Under the pieces are notes generated by a model. That model did not search any database. It had not been told where the DNA came from and worked only from the letters and a program-made list of their open reading frames with translations. A program made the position numbers and the translations under genes. From assembly GCA_012932865.1 (NCBI GenBank), contig SAXG01000045.1, positions 62,001 through 126,000 of the forward strand: a stretch of 64,000 bases of DNA, in the 5' to 3' direction. Below, piece after piece: positions 1 through 10,836 of the stretch. This DNA comes from Amylostereum areolatum (taxonomy: Eukaryota; Basidiomycota; Agaricomycetes; Russulales; Stereaceae). The first letter of the stretch is position 1, and every line of letters begins with the position of its first letter.

Positions 1-162
1 AGGAAAAGAAGGGAGGGGGGGGGGAGAGGGGATGCGGGGATAGTGTGTAGGTGGGTAGGACGACGGAACGCATAAGAGGGAAAACTGGAGCAAGGGAAAA
101 AGGGTTATGAGCAGCGGACGATTAACCCGCGGAGACGGGGGCGCGGTTGGCTAGCTATGAAA

Positions 163-177
163 GGGGGGGGGGGGGGG
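163..177. repeat. Poly-G homopolymer (15 bases)
   Basis: An uninterrupted run of 15 G. It lies outside coding sequence and is a likely length-variable or error-prone site. Confidence 0.9.
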
Positions 178-318
178 TAGATGAAAGAGAATGTAGGGAG
201 GGACGAAGAGAAAGTGAAGGTGAGAGATAGGAAACAGATCCCAAGTGGAATGAACCGTGGTGTGGCATATATGTGCGGTGTGAGTGGGCCCCCAGAGAAC
301 GAAAAAGAATCCAAGCTT

Positions 319-343
319 GAGAGAGAGAGAGAAAGAGAGAGAG
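319..343. repeat. GA dinucleotide microsatellite
   Basis: GA repeats with one interruption, in non-coding sequence downstream of the LIM gene. Confidence 0.85.
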
Positions 344-633
344 CGAGTCCAACAAAAGCGTATGGTATATGTATACATGTCCTTCCCAAATCCCAAGCGG
401 AGCCGCGGTCGTGGCACCGACCTCGGTGCAAAGTCTGGCCTGAAGAACCCAACGGGCGCGAGCCGGCGCCCGTTCCAGCCTCCGACCGAGACGTCGACAG
501 AACCACCTAGGCCATCGTTGAGCACGCACACACATACAATTTTATTAAAAAAAACCCCCACACGGTCTGCCCACCTGCGATAATAAAACAGGATTCGATC
601 GGCGCGCCGCTCCATCCGTCCCGTCCAGGACGA

Positions 634-3600
634 CTACCGCAGCTCGGAAAGGTCGATGAAGCGCGTCACCCGCCTGAGCGCGCGCTCGTCGCGCGCGTGG
701 TGCTCCATCTCCTTCTTCATGTGTCTTTCGCAGAGCATCTTGCCGTCGACCTCCCAATACTCCTCCAGCCGCGCCGTGCACCGCTTCCCGCGCTCCCGCC
801 CGCCCGCGCGCGAGGGCTTGCGGCCGTGCTTCCCGATCCGCCGGCGCATTTCGTTGTCCGAGTCCGAGTCGTCGTCTTCGGACGAGGCGGCGGCGGAGGA
901 GAACGAGATGTGTTCGCAGGTGAGGTGCGCCGGGTGGTAGCGCGCGCCGGCGTGGGAGACGGCGCAGGGGCCTTCGATGGGCAGGCCGCAGGAGGGCGCG
1001 GCGCAGAGGGAGTCGTTCATCTCGTGGTAGTGGTACTCGCAGAACGGCTTGCCGTCGAAGACGTAGAAGGACTTGTCCGGGAACGGTTTCTGCGCGCGCG
1101 CGCGAGGCGTTAGCGTTCCGACGAAGAAGAACCCGCCAAGGGAAACGGACGTACGTTGCATGTGTGGCAGTTGAAGCATTCGCGGTGATATTTGCCCTTG
1201 AGCTGGCCATCCGACGACGACACCGCTTGTTTCTCGATGGGCTTGCTGCACCTCCGACACTGACGACCACCACGGTGTCAGCCCAGTCCATCCAACAACC
1301 CTCACAAGAAAAAAAAAACGCACCTTGGGCAAATACATCCCCTTCCAACACGACTCGCACAGCACGCCCTTCCCATTCTCCACCCGCACCCACCGTCCGT
1401 CCTCGATCGTCACCCGACAGTTCACGCACACCTTTGGCTGCCTCCGCTCGCTGTCCAACCTCGGCCTCCGCTCGCTCGTCGCCCTTCCCGTCGTCTTCCC
1501 GTCCTCCTCCACCTTCCGTCTCTCCACCACCTCCCGCATCGCGGACGCGCCCCCGCTCTTCGACGGCTTGAGCTTGAGCGCGCCCATCGCCGCCGTCGCG
1601 TCCAGCGCCGCGCTCTCCCTCGCCCTCTCGAGCTTCTTCCGCTCCTGCTCCGCCGCGGCCTGGCCTTTCACCTTGCCCCACGCGAGCGGGCTGTTCTCCC
1701 TCGGCGTGCGCGAGCGCGAACCGTAGTCGTAGTCGGACCCCGTCCCGCTGACCGTGCGCGAGTGCGCGCCTGCGCGCGCGCCCCCGCCCTCGGACAGCGC
1801 CTGGCTCACGCGGCTCGCCGAGCGCGCGTGTCCGCCGTTGTCGGAGCGCAGCTGCCCGAGACGGCTGTCCGAACGCGTGTACTCCGAGCGGCTGTCCGAG
1901 CGTCCGTGCCGGGCGAAGGACAGGTCGTCGCTGCGCTCGCTCACGCTCGTAGGCGAGCGCAAGAGGGCCTCCATCGCGTTGTCGATCCCGCCGCCGGCAG
2001 AGGTGCGCGGGTAGAGCGGCGGCAGCCTGGGTACGGCCGGGACCGGATCGGGGGTTCTCCGAGCGGGGGTCGTGGGTTGGGATTTGGCCAAGGACGGCGC
2101 TGAGCGGGGGTAGCCTCGGGACGAGGAGGTGGAGAGGGAAGAGGGGGTGCGACGGTGGGTGGGGCCGTCCTGGGATATCACGGAGGAGCGGGGGCTGTCG
2201 GCGTACGCGAGGCCGCCTGCGTCTGAATCCGAGTCGGACGGCGCGGGACTGGAGCGGCCGCGGGTACCGGTGAGGCCCTCGAGTTCGAGGGAGAGACGGA
2301 CGGCCATGGCGTCGATGGATTCTTCGTCGTCGGCCTGCTGCTTGTGGTTGAAGAGGGGGGTGGGGGCGTCTGTGGGGGTTTTTGGACCGGAATGGTAAGG
2401 GGGGGCGCCGGGTTTGAGGGGGAAGGGGATGGAGGAGACGGGGGAACCGGGGACGATGGGATTGGAGAGGGAGGGCGGGAGACGGATGGTGGCGGCGGAA
2501 TCGGGCGGGGTGTTGTTCAGGGTGGAGGTGGGGGATGTCGCGGAGGGGTTTGTGAGGGTTGCGGTCGTCGCTGTGTAGGAGGGGGAGAGCGGGGACCTCG
2601 GGGAGTGGGCGTAGGCATGGTGGGGAGAATGAGGCGAATGGGGGGAAAGGGTGAGAGGCGAGTGGGAGGTTGCGATGGGCGGGAGGGTCGGAAGAGAGTC
2701 TGGCAACGTGATGAGCGAAAGCGAAAGGAAGGAGAGGAACGATCGTGCGTGTGTAGACGCCAGACTATAAGAGATGAGATGTGCTCACCGTTACGTCCGA
2801 TCTCCAACCACGGCGGAGGGTTCCCCCGCCTCGCGCCGATCGAGCTCGGATCGTCTTGGAAGTAGCCCTGGGTGGGGGAGCGCGGAAAGCCGCCGGTGGA
2901 GGAGGCGAACATGGCGGCGCGGGCGGCGGCAGCGAACCCTCGCCTGCCGACGCCGGCCATGCCGGCCTCGCCGCCGGTCTTGGTGTCGATATCGCGTTCA
3001 TCGTTGTACTGGTGGCCTGGGGACGGCGGGGGGTGGGGGGGGTTGGAGAGGGGGGGAAGCGGACGGGATGGAGGTGGCGGCGGTGGGACGACGGCTGGGT
3101 AGGTTGATGGGCGCGGGACCGGGACGGGGGTTGGCGGAGCGGGAGCTGGAGCGGGAGTGGGCGGAGACGTTGGAGGGAGTGCGGTCGCGGGGGAGGTTGA
3201 CGTTGGAAGGGGCGCGTTCGCGGTAGGAGGCGGGGACGGGGGCGGGGGCGGGGGGTGGGTGGTTGTCGCGAGGGGACGAGGAGGGGTTGGAGAGGGAGTC
3301 GAGGCGGGAATTGAAGGAGGCGGGGGACGGGGTTCTGTTGTGGGCGGCGGCGTTCTCGATGCGGGAGCGGATGGAGGTGGCGGATGGGGCGCGATGGGCC
3401 TGCGAGCGCACGGAGGCAGCGGAGGGGGGGCGAGGGGGAGGCACGGTTGGGATGGAGCGGGCGGGGGAGATGGACCGAGCGGGTTCAATCACGCGGTCCT
3501 CGCCGCGAAAGGTGGTGCGGGTGTCGCGGTCCGAGTTGCGAGGGCGAAAGGTGGACGTGGACGAGCGAGCGGAGGGCGAGCGGGAGCGAGAGCGGGAACG

Positions 3601-3897
3601 AGAGCGGAGGGTGCTGTAGGAGGAGCGGGTGTCGGTGGAGGCGGCGGAGGCGGCGGAGGCGCGTTGTGGATTTGGACTCGGCGAGCGTTGGCGGGACACG
3701 ATGTTGTTGATACGCTGGGTGAGCAGCGACGATTTTGAGGGCTGGAGGGGCGCGGGCGGGGGCGGCTGAGCGGGCGGTGGCTGGCAAACGTGGTCCCCGA
3801 GCTCGTCCAGCGGCACCGGATCTCCACACGTCGAGCACTTCACGGACGGCAGCAGCTGCGATATCCGTCCGCCGGCGGGCTGGGCAGCGGCGAGCAT
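634..3897 (-). CDS. LIM-domain protein, paxillin/Pxl1-like
   Basis: Five-exon model: 3897-3093, 3016-2789, 2699-1324, 1259-1155, 1089-634, about 989 residues. Near the N-terminus is a small zinc-knuckle-like motif (CSTCGDP...DHVC). About 700 disordered Ser/Pro/Arg-rich residues follow, then C-terminal LIM zinc fingers: CVNC...CESC, CRRC...HRECFNCHTC...FCEYH, and a third starting CAAPSC. LIM arrays bind protein partners, and fungal paxillin-like proteins act at septation and cell-polarity sites, so a cortical or actin scaffold role is inferred. Exon 4 is needed to complete LIM2 and its flanks have good donors and acceptors. The first intron (donor near 3090, or alternatively 3119) has a weak donor in C-rich sequence, so that junction is uncertain. 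The third LIM domain is split by an acidic/basic insertion. Confidence 0.8.
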
Positions 3898-3940
3898 GTC
3901 GTTGACGAAGACAGAGGGAAGAAAGAAAAGGAGGGAGAAC

Positions 3941-3971
3941 GGAGAGAGAGAGAAAGAGAGAGAGAGAGAGA
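3941..3971. repeat. GA/CT tract upstream of the LIM start codon
   Basis: Nearly pure GA run on the + strand, CT on the gene's strand, about 45 bases upstream of the LIM ATG. Pyrimidine-rich leaders are common before fungal transcription starts, so it may be a promoter or 5'UTR element. Confidence 0.8.
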
Positions 3972-4180
3972 CGAGTCGCAGGCTCAGTCGCCGTCTGTCC
4001 GCGTTTCACTGCTCCGCGCTGCTGCTGCTTGCGCTCAACGCCGTTCACAGGCAACGCTCTCGCCCGCGCCTGATGCTCGCTCAAAGAACGTTTCAGACTG
4101 GTTCCGGCCGTCGCTTACTTTCCGTTTACTCCCCGTTCGAAACGAGTCCAACGCACATAAGATAACGATACAGAGCGCTA

Positions 4181-7100
4181 TTACCTCCCGAACCCGAACC
4201 CCAGCCCGCCGTGTCCGACAGTCCTCACTCCCTCTCCCCCGCCGTTCCCTCCCCCGATCCTCGTAAAGAACTCGTCCCATTGGCCTGCACACACATAAGC
4301 CGCAATATCTCCCCGGTCATCCAAATCCAAACAACTCACCCCAGTCGAACATTCCCCCAGGTATCCCCTCCAACCAGCTGTTGTCCGCCATCGCAAGCTG
4401 CTCCAGCGATCCCGGCCCAGGCGACCCGTCTTGCAGCAGGTTCACCACCTGCACGTTCCGCCCGCTCCCGCTCCCCCCCTCCATCGCCGGGTTCACGTTC
4501 GTCTCCGCCCCAGATCTCCCGATCGGCGTCAAGTTCACCATCGTCCCCCCGGACGTCACCCGTCTCACGTCCATCTCGCTTTCCTCCATCGACCCGTCTG
4601 CAATCCACATCCCTCGACGTCAGCCCTCCTCCGAACACGTACGAAAGAAAAAAAAATAACACGCACACGCGTGCGCACCTGGTGACGACCCCTGCCCTTC
4701 CGCACGCTCGATCACCGTCCCCGGCGGAAGCTCCTTGTACGCCTCCGCCGTCCCCGGCCGAGCGATGAACACCCCTCCACCAGGCCGGCTCGGGTCCTTC
4801 TCGTACAGGAACCCACCCGGCGGCGGCCGTTTCCCCACCACCCCTCCCGTCGGGTTCAGCGCAGGCGTTTCCATCGGCGGCGGCGGCCCCTGCGTCGCCT
4901 CGTACAACAGCGCGATGATCTCCGCCGTCTTCCGTCGCGCCGACATGTGGTCCGGCGACAGCGACTTGTCCCACCGCCGTATGCAGTCCCGCAACGTCTT
5001 CAGCTTCGCCGCCGCATCTTGGTCCTGCCGTCGCGCCCACGTGTGATACTGCACATCTCGGTTAACAAAATACACTTTTCCGTCACCAAGGGGGCTCGCG
5101 TACCTGAACGAGCGCGCACGACGTCGCCGCGTACGCCACGAACATCCACACGTCGTACAGGTCGTCGTGCCTGTCCAGCCATTCGATCGCGTCCCCCGTC
5201 AGCTTCACCAGCGTCGACCACTGCTCCACCTTCAGCCCGAACTTGAGGTGCGCCGGGCACGAGTACGAGATCCGCATGAACACCCGCCAAAAGATCATGC
5301 ACACGCAAGAGTACAGCAGGAACAGCAGCCCCCCCGCACGCGACGTGTCCGGTCCGCGGAACTGCAGGATCTCCGGCAGGTTCGCCCGCCAGCTTTCAAT
5401 GTCGGACAACAGTTGGTGAAGGATCTCGTCCGTCGCCAGCGTTAGCCCTGCGGGACTAACCGGACGTCAGTCGCGCGTCTGCCGATCGAACGAAGTGCCC
5501 ACCTGTAGATCGTCTTGAGTACGCGGCCGAGGATGATGCTCAACCGCACAAGCTCGACCACGTAAAGATCGTGGGGATCGTCCGACGAGGGCAGTCGGGT
5601 GTCACAGTCGTTCACGTCGATCATGTGCGGATGCCCGTACGAGAGGCTCATCCTGCACCGAATCCTGTCAGCGCGCGCACAGGCCAGCCTGCGAAAAAAC
5701 GCCTACCATCGGTCGCTGATCACGCATGCGCACCACAGCCGTCGGCGCATGTCGATGTTCTGCTTGACGGCTTCCGCACGGTGCAGACCCAGATCTTGAG
5801 CCTAAAGCACGCATATATAAGCATCGCACTTCCCAAGGCCGACGTGCGCCTTACCATGCGAATCGCAGTCCCCAGGCGGATCCACATCGCCGACAGCGCG
5901 TTGGGCACGAACTGCGAGTGGCAGTCGCCGACCATGCACAAGATGAGCAAACTCTGCACGTTCACGACCGAGGCCGTCGAGAGCACGTCCTCGCCCTTGA
6001 TCACCGCGTTGACCGCGTACCGAATCGAGTCGAACACGCTCTGCGGCACCTCCCGCCGCGCCGCCGCGACCAAGCATATGGAGTAAAGCAGGATCGGCGG
6101 CGGGGACGGGCTCGCGAGGAATTCGGCCTGCGTGATGATGGGCAGCACCGGCGCGACCTCGCTGAAGTACGCGTTGACGAGCTTCTCGATCATGTCGCGC
6201 TCGATGCGCATGTCCACCGGTTTCGGCAGCGCGAGCTGCACCTCCTCCGTGTTGGGCTCCATCACTTGGATCAGGCCATCGCCCGCCTGCGACACTTCCC
6301 AGGTGTGGTGGTGCCGCGCGTCGTAGTTCTCGTACAGCCGCGAGGGGATCGTCGCGCTCGAGTGCAACAGGTGCGCCTCGGACGTGGGCCCTGCGAGGTC
6401 AAAAAGGTCAAGATCCGGCGAGGGACTGGAGCGGGCGGAGGGGACGAGGAAGAAGAAAAACGCACCCATTACCCTCGCATCGGAGGATCGCGACTCACCG
6501 AGGGGCGTAGACGACTGGCCACGGTCGTTCTCCGTCCGTGATTTCTCCGCGGCGGCTTCTTCTTCGAGTTTCTTCTTCTTGAAGCGGGTTTCGGCGATCG
6601 GCAGGAAGAACGTGCACTCGAACCCGTATTGCTTGCAATGATGGCAGAGCGGGGGGTCGGTGTCGGTGAGGACGTCGCATCTGTCGGACCGCGTCGTCGT
6701 CAGGTTCGTCATCGGGATGCGCTCGAGGATGACGCGTAAAAATAGGGGAGGGTTGGAGCGCGAAGGAAGGCGTCATGGGATAGAGGGATGACGGTGTGGG
6801 AAGGAGGGAGAAGAAACGGGAACGAACCTGATCTTTCGACTGCGACAGCTGTCGCACGCGCGTTGGGTTTTGGTGCGCTTCTTTGCCTCGGCGGCGGAAG
6901 CGGCACGTTGGGCGGCGGTGGGTGTAGCGTCGGCTTCGGACTCGTCGTCGTCTTTGCCTTCCGAGCCCGATCCTCGTTTGCGTTTGCCGGTGGAGGTCTG
7001 GGGAGTAGAGGAAGAGGGGGCGGAGGGGCTGGGGTGGACATCGGGCCTCGGACTGCCGCCGTAGACGACGACTTGCTGGGGGTAGGGGTAGGCAGGGTAG

Positions 7101-7542
7101 GGGTGGGAGGAGTAATGAACCGGGTAGGCATACTGTGGAGAGTGCTGGGCGGGGATGCCGGGCCCAGCGGTGATCGGGGAGCCGTTGGTGGGAGAGGGAA
7201 CGGGAGGGTGATAGGGAGAACCGTGGACGGGCTGGGGGTAGTGGGCACCGTTGGCAGGGTAGCCGTGGTTCATCGGGTAGGGGTAGTGAGATATAACGTA
7301 AGGGTGTTGTTGAGCGGGGTGAGAGGCTGCAGAGCGGTGTGAGAAGCCGCGATCGTGGCCAAGAGAGCACTCGAGCACGTACAGGCCTCGGCGTCGGCGG
7401 GCGCGGGCGCGGGTGCAAGCGCAGAGGGAGTCGCGGCCTTGGAGGAGGATGCGGGAGCAGATGCGCGTTTCGTGCGTTTCTTCTGTTTGTTGTTCGAGGT
7501 CGAGGTCGAGGTCGAGGTCGAGGGTGGTTTGTCTCCTTCCAT
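4181..7542 (-). CDS. Zn2Cys6 fungal transcription factor with MHR domain
   Basis: Ten exons: 7542-7383, 7326-6828, 6680-6499, 6390-5855, 5801-5707, 5652-5503, 5455-5104, 5048-4679, 4597-4340, 4284-4181. The DNA-binding domain spans the exon 2/3 junction: CDSCRSRKIR joins CDVLTDTDPPLCHHCKQYGF, giving the six-Cys binuclear zinc cluster, followed by a basic FKKKK stretch. The middle holds the fungal-specific transcription factor (middle homology) region, with ALSAMWIRLGTAIRM, SYGHPHMIDVNDCD and VLKTIYSPAGL. The last exon, joined through FDWG, gives QWDEFFTRIGG, a tail common in this subfamily. The N-terminus is His/Pro/Tyr-rich and disordered. The start at 7542 was chosen because it opens the frame that splices correctly into the His/Tyr-rich segment. 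It is a nuclear DNA-binding regulator; the target pathway cannot be read from sequence. Confidence 0.9.
7494..7519. repeat. Hexamer GAGGTC repeat inside exon 1 of the Zn2Cys6 gene
   Basis: Four to five tandem copies of a six-base unit. It encodes an alternating Ser-Thr run just after the start codon, so its length could vary without breaking the frame. Confidence 0.75.
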
Positions 7543-8056
7543 CTCTTGCACTTTTCGGTCCTTTCCGCCGACCCACTCCAAATCGTTTTGTTGTAACCTT
7601 AGCCTGTATGCCGATCCACGCCGGCTCCTGCTTGTTCGCGGCCGAGGGCGTTCTGCACTCCTCCAAACGTCAGCTTCATCCCTTCTCTCCCTCCCCGACT
7701 CGGCCCACCACTCACCAAAATCGAGTACACTTGGGCAGAGGCGTACAATGCGCGGTCGCTGCGACTGGTCCGGAGTGTTCGTCCGGGGTGGTAATGGCAA
7801 GTGGTCGAACGGAACGACGCGGCGTGGGACGGCCGTTCTCTTCCTTTCGGTCTCCGATCAGATTTGACCCTCCGCGAATCACTTCCGAGTCCCGCCCACC
7901 TCCCACCCATTCTGATGGCCACACCGCGATCTCGTGCAGTATCACCATCTATCATATCACTAACGACAACGCGAGGCTAAAGTACGCTCCACTCGTGCAG
8001 ACGATAAAAACAATTCGAAAAGAAATCATCCACATGCTCCCACCGAAATCCACGTC
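7543..8056. other. Intergenic between Zn2Cys6 and DHHC genes
   Basis: This 514-base gap is upstream of the Zn2Cys6 gene and downstream of the DHHC gene, both on the minus strand. Open frames here lack codon structure or a domain. It presumably carries the regulator's promoter. Confidence 0.6.
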
Positions 8057-10408
8057 TCACGAATCCCCGCTGTCGCCCCGCCTCTCCACGTCGACATCGT
8101 AGCCCGTCTGGTACTCGTCCATCGCGAACCCCGGGTTGATCGCCCGCTTGTCCTCCATCACGATCGCGTGCGGTTCCACCCACGACAACCCGGCCGGCCG
8201 ACACAACACGTCCGCCACGTTCCCCCGCCAATTCGAGTGCGCAAACGGATTCGGTGGGAGCGGTCCGTTTCCGAGCGACTTGTGCGCCTGGCTTCGGATC
8301 TGAAAACGCGCGCGTGTGAGTTTATGTTCGTCCAAGGAGGATTCGACCGCCTGCCGGCGGGTCAGACCACACGTACCTGTTCTATTGTGGTCATGTTCAG
8401 GAAGAGAAGCTGCGGACGCTTTGTGAGATCTTGGCGGTTCTTTCATTAACGGAGGTCCGATTCACTCACCCGGACGTGGTACGAGAACAGCGCTGCCACA
8501 GGCCAGATAAGCAGGATCGAAAGCGAGAAAGCCACCGCGCTCCCCACGCCTTTGTTCAGCGCTTCTCTGAAGCTATCGTGGTCGTCGTGTGTCAAAAACC
8601 ACAGGTGGAGCGCCGACGTTATGATGACAAGAACCAATGTAAGCGTCTGGAAATAGAGAATCCCGTTACTAACAGCGTTCGGCAAGAACGGAAACTCGGA
8701 AACACTCACACACATCGTGATCAGGGCAAAGAAATACGTGTAATTTCGCCGACCGACGCAGTTGTTCACCCACTGACAGTGATGATCGCATCCGTCGACG
8801 CAGTTGTCGCACTAATCGAAGGACAGCGCACGATCAGTTCCTGCAACCCTCATGCCGAGCGCGTGACGCACCATTTTGCAATGGCTGGAACGGGGAGGTC
8901 GATAGGTTTGACAAGTGGTGCAGTATTTCACGCGAACGCTGCATGACATTGAGTGGCAGCAGAAGGCAATGCAAGAGCACACATACGTTCCACTACGCAA
9001 GGATAAATCACGAGGATAAGGGATGCGAGGCGCGCCGTCAGATGGCGAAGTGGGTGGATACGGAGGATTGAGATCGAGGTTACGAGGGAGTATTCCGGGA
9101 TCGCGGAAAGCCTAGAAATAGGCGTAAGGATTTGAGATGGGAGAAACGCGGCGGTTGACGTACCGTGGTGAAGAAGAGCGAGATACAGAGCAAGGTCATG
9201 TAAATCCCTACGGCAGCGACCGCTGGACTCTTATTGTGCCACCACCACACGCAGGTCGTCCCAAACCACACGCCCGATATGCCCAACAGCAGCACGAGGG
9301 ACCCTATGAATGCCCAAGGCGTATCGCCGCCTACGAGTACACGCCCCTGTACAAACCAACGGTTCTTCGAAGGGATAAACTCGTAGTTTCTGAGGGAACG
9401 GGTGTTCTCGGCATTGCGTTTGGGCACGCCTGCAAGGGGGTGGACCATGTTCGTAGGAGGATACGGAACCCAGGCCGCCGACGCCATGTCGTGCATAGGC
9501 ATCGCGGAGGTCTTGTACTCGTCGAACGTCTTGGGTTCAAAGGTACCCCTGCCATTGGAAGGGGACGTGACGTTGAGCCCATTGATTCGCGGCTCGCCGA
9601 TCATGGGTGAATTCTGTTGGCTGTTGGGTGCCGAGAGAGAGCGACGCACGGACTCGAGGCTGATGCCGCGCTTGAACCGCTCGAGGCCTTCGCGAACGCG
9701 GGTGCCGCCTGTGGAAGGCTTGGAGCTCCAGTCGGTAGGACCACGACCGCTCTGCTCGAAGGAAGGGCCGGACATCGGAGGGACGGGAAGGAGGGGTTCG
9801 CGACTGTATGTCGTGTTCTTGAGGGGTAATTGGCGTGCAGCCTCGTCTGTTGCGGCGACGGATTGAGGACCTCCGATGGTCATGACCTCCCCGGATGCGT
9901 CGGAGTCGTAAGAGAGATCGTGGGGGATGGGCTGTAGAGGGAACGATGGGTTGCCCGTGCCCTCGCGGGGGGAAGGGGGGATGTCGTGGGAAGAGACGAT
10001 GGATGACCGACGTGATGTATCGATGTAGGAGAGATTGTTGTTTGGTTTCGAGGGACGGAAGAAAGATGCGGATGGGAGTATTCCACCCGCGTGCGTTGCA
10101 GATCCTCCGAACTTGGTGGACGTCGAGGCGAAACTCTTGCGGGAGGGAGATTGCGGGTCGACGACGGTGGAGAGAGTGTGGCGAGGGCGTGAAGCCGAGG
10201 ATACGCCCGAGCCCGTTCTTGCATGGGAAGAGTGATTGGATGTGCTCGCGGTGCGTAGGCGGTTGGGCGCGCTGTCGAACTTGGTAGACAAGCCGACGGA
10301 GGATAGAGTGGAAGGGAGCTGAGATGGTCGGTTGAAGTTGGGAGTAGGGGCAGAAGCCGAGTAGGGTAAGGAGTGTTGCGATGAGTGTTGTGAGGCCATT
10401 GGTTTCAA
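8057..10408 (-). CDS. DHHC protein S-acyltransferase (Erf2-like)
   Basis: Seven exons: 10408-9164, 9111-8987, 8938-8872, 8811-8710, 8646-8470, 8409-8377, 8299-8057. The cysteine-rich catalytic domain is assembled from exons 3 and 4: [17 protein letters not shown] then [20 protein letters not shown]. This is the canonical zinc-binding DHHC core, with the catalytic Cys at 8778-8776. Two hydrophobic segments precede it (after [15 protein letters not shown]) and two follow ([28 protein letters not shown]), the usual four-TM layout. The TTxE-like motif (MTTIEQ) sits after the last TM. About 300 disordered Ser-rich residues precede the membrane part, a fungal feature. It transfers palmitate to Cys of membrane proteins such as Ras, at the ER/Golgi. 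An in-frame ATG at 10399 is an alternative start. Confidence 0.93.
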
Positions 10409-10836
10409 ATCGGGTATTCTACAAGAAGCGCGAAGGGGTGGGGATGGGCGGGAAGCGGGGAGAGCAAGCTGGGGTCGCCTGCGACGGGAGGGAGATTCCG
10501 GTGCTGAGGACTTCCGCTTAGGCGAAGAGGGGCGAGCAGGGGTGTCCTAGGGTATATCTACTGGCCTCAGGATGGATTCGACGATGTGCAGACGAGCGGA
10601 TGCCTGGGCAGCGAGAGAGCTCGGAAATGAAAAGCTGCAGGCAATGTCGATGTCTTCTCCTTCCAGCCCTCTCCGGTCGATCACGTGTCATTATGTATCC
10701 TCCGTCCTTACCTATGCCTTCAGGCGTCAGCACACCGCCGTGTATGAGTTCCGATTCCGTGATATTATATCAATAGGATCCTGGGAAGGTGTATGTGTGT
10801 ATGTATGTATACCGATGCATAGTACAGTGCATACTT
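10409..10836. other. Intergenic between DHHC and LRR-like genes
   Basis: No gene is supported. It is the upstream region of the DHHC gene and the 3' side of the next minus-strand gene. A short TGTATG-rich stretch lies at about 10790-10815. Confidence 0.6.

Larger units (their letters stand above)
1..633. other. Intergenic, downstream of the LIM gene
   Basis: No gene is supported here. The short open frames are low-complexity and have no recognisable domain. It holds a 15-base G run at 163-177 and a GA-rich tract at about 319-343. It should contain the 3' end of the LIM gene that stops at 634. Confidence 0.6.
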
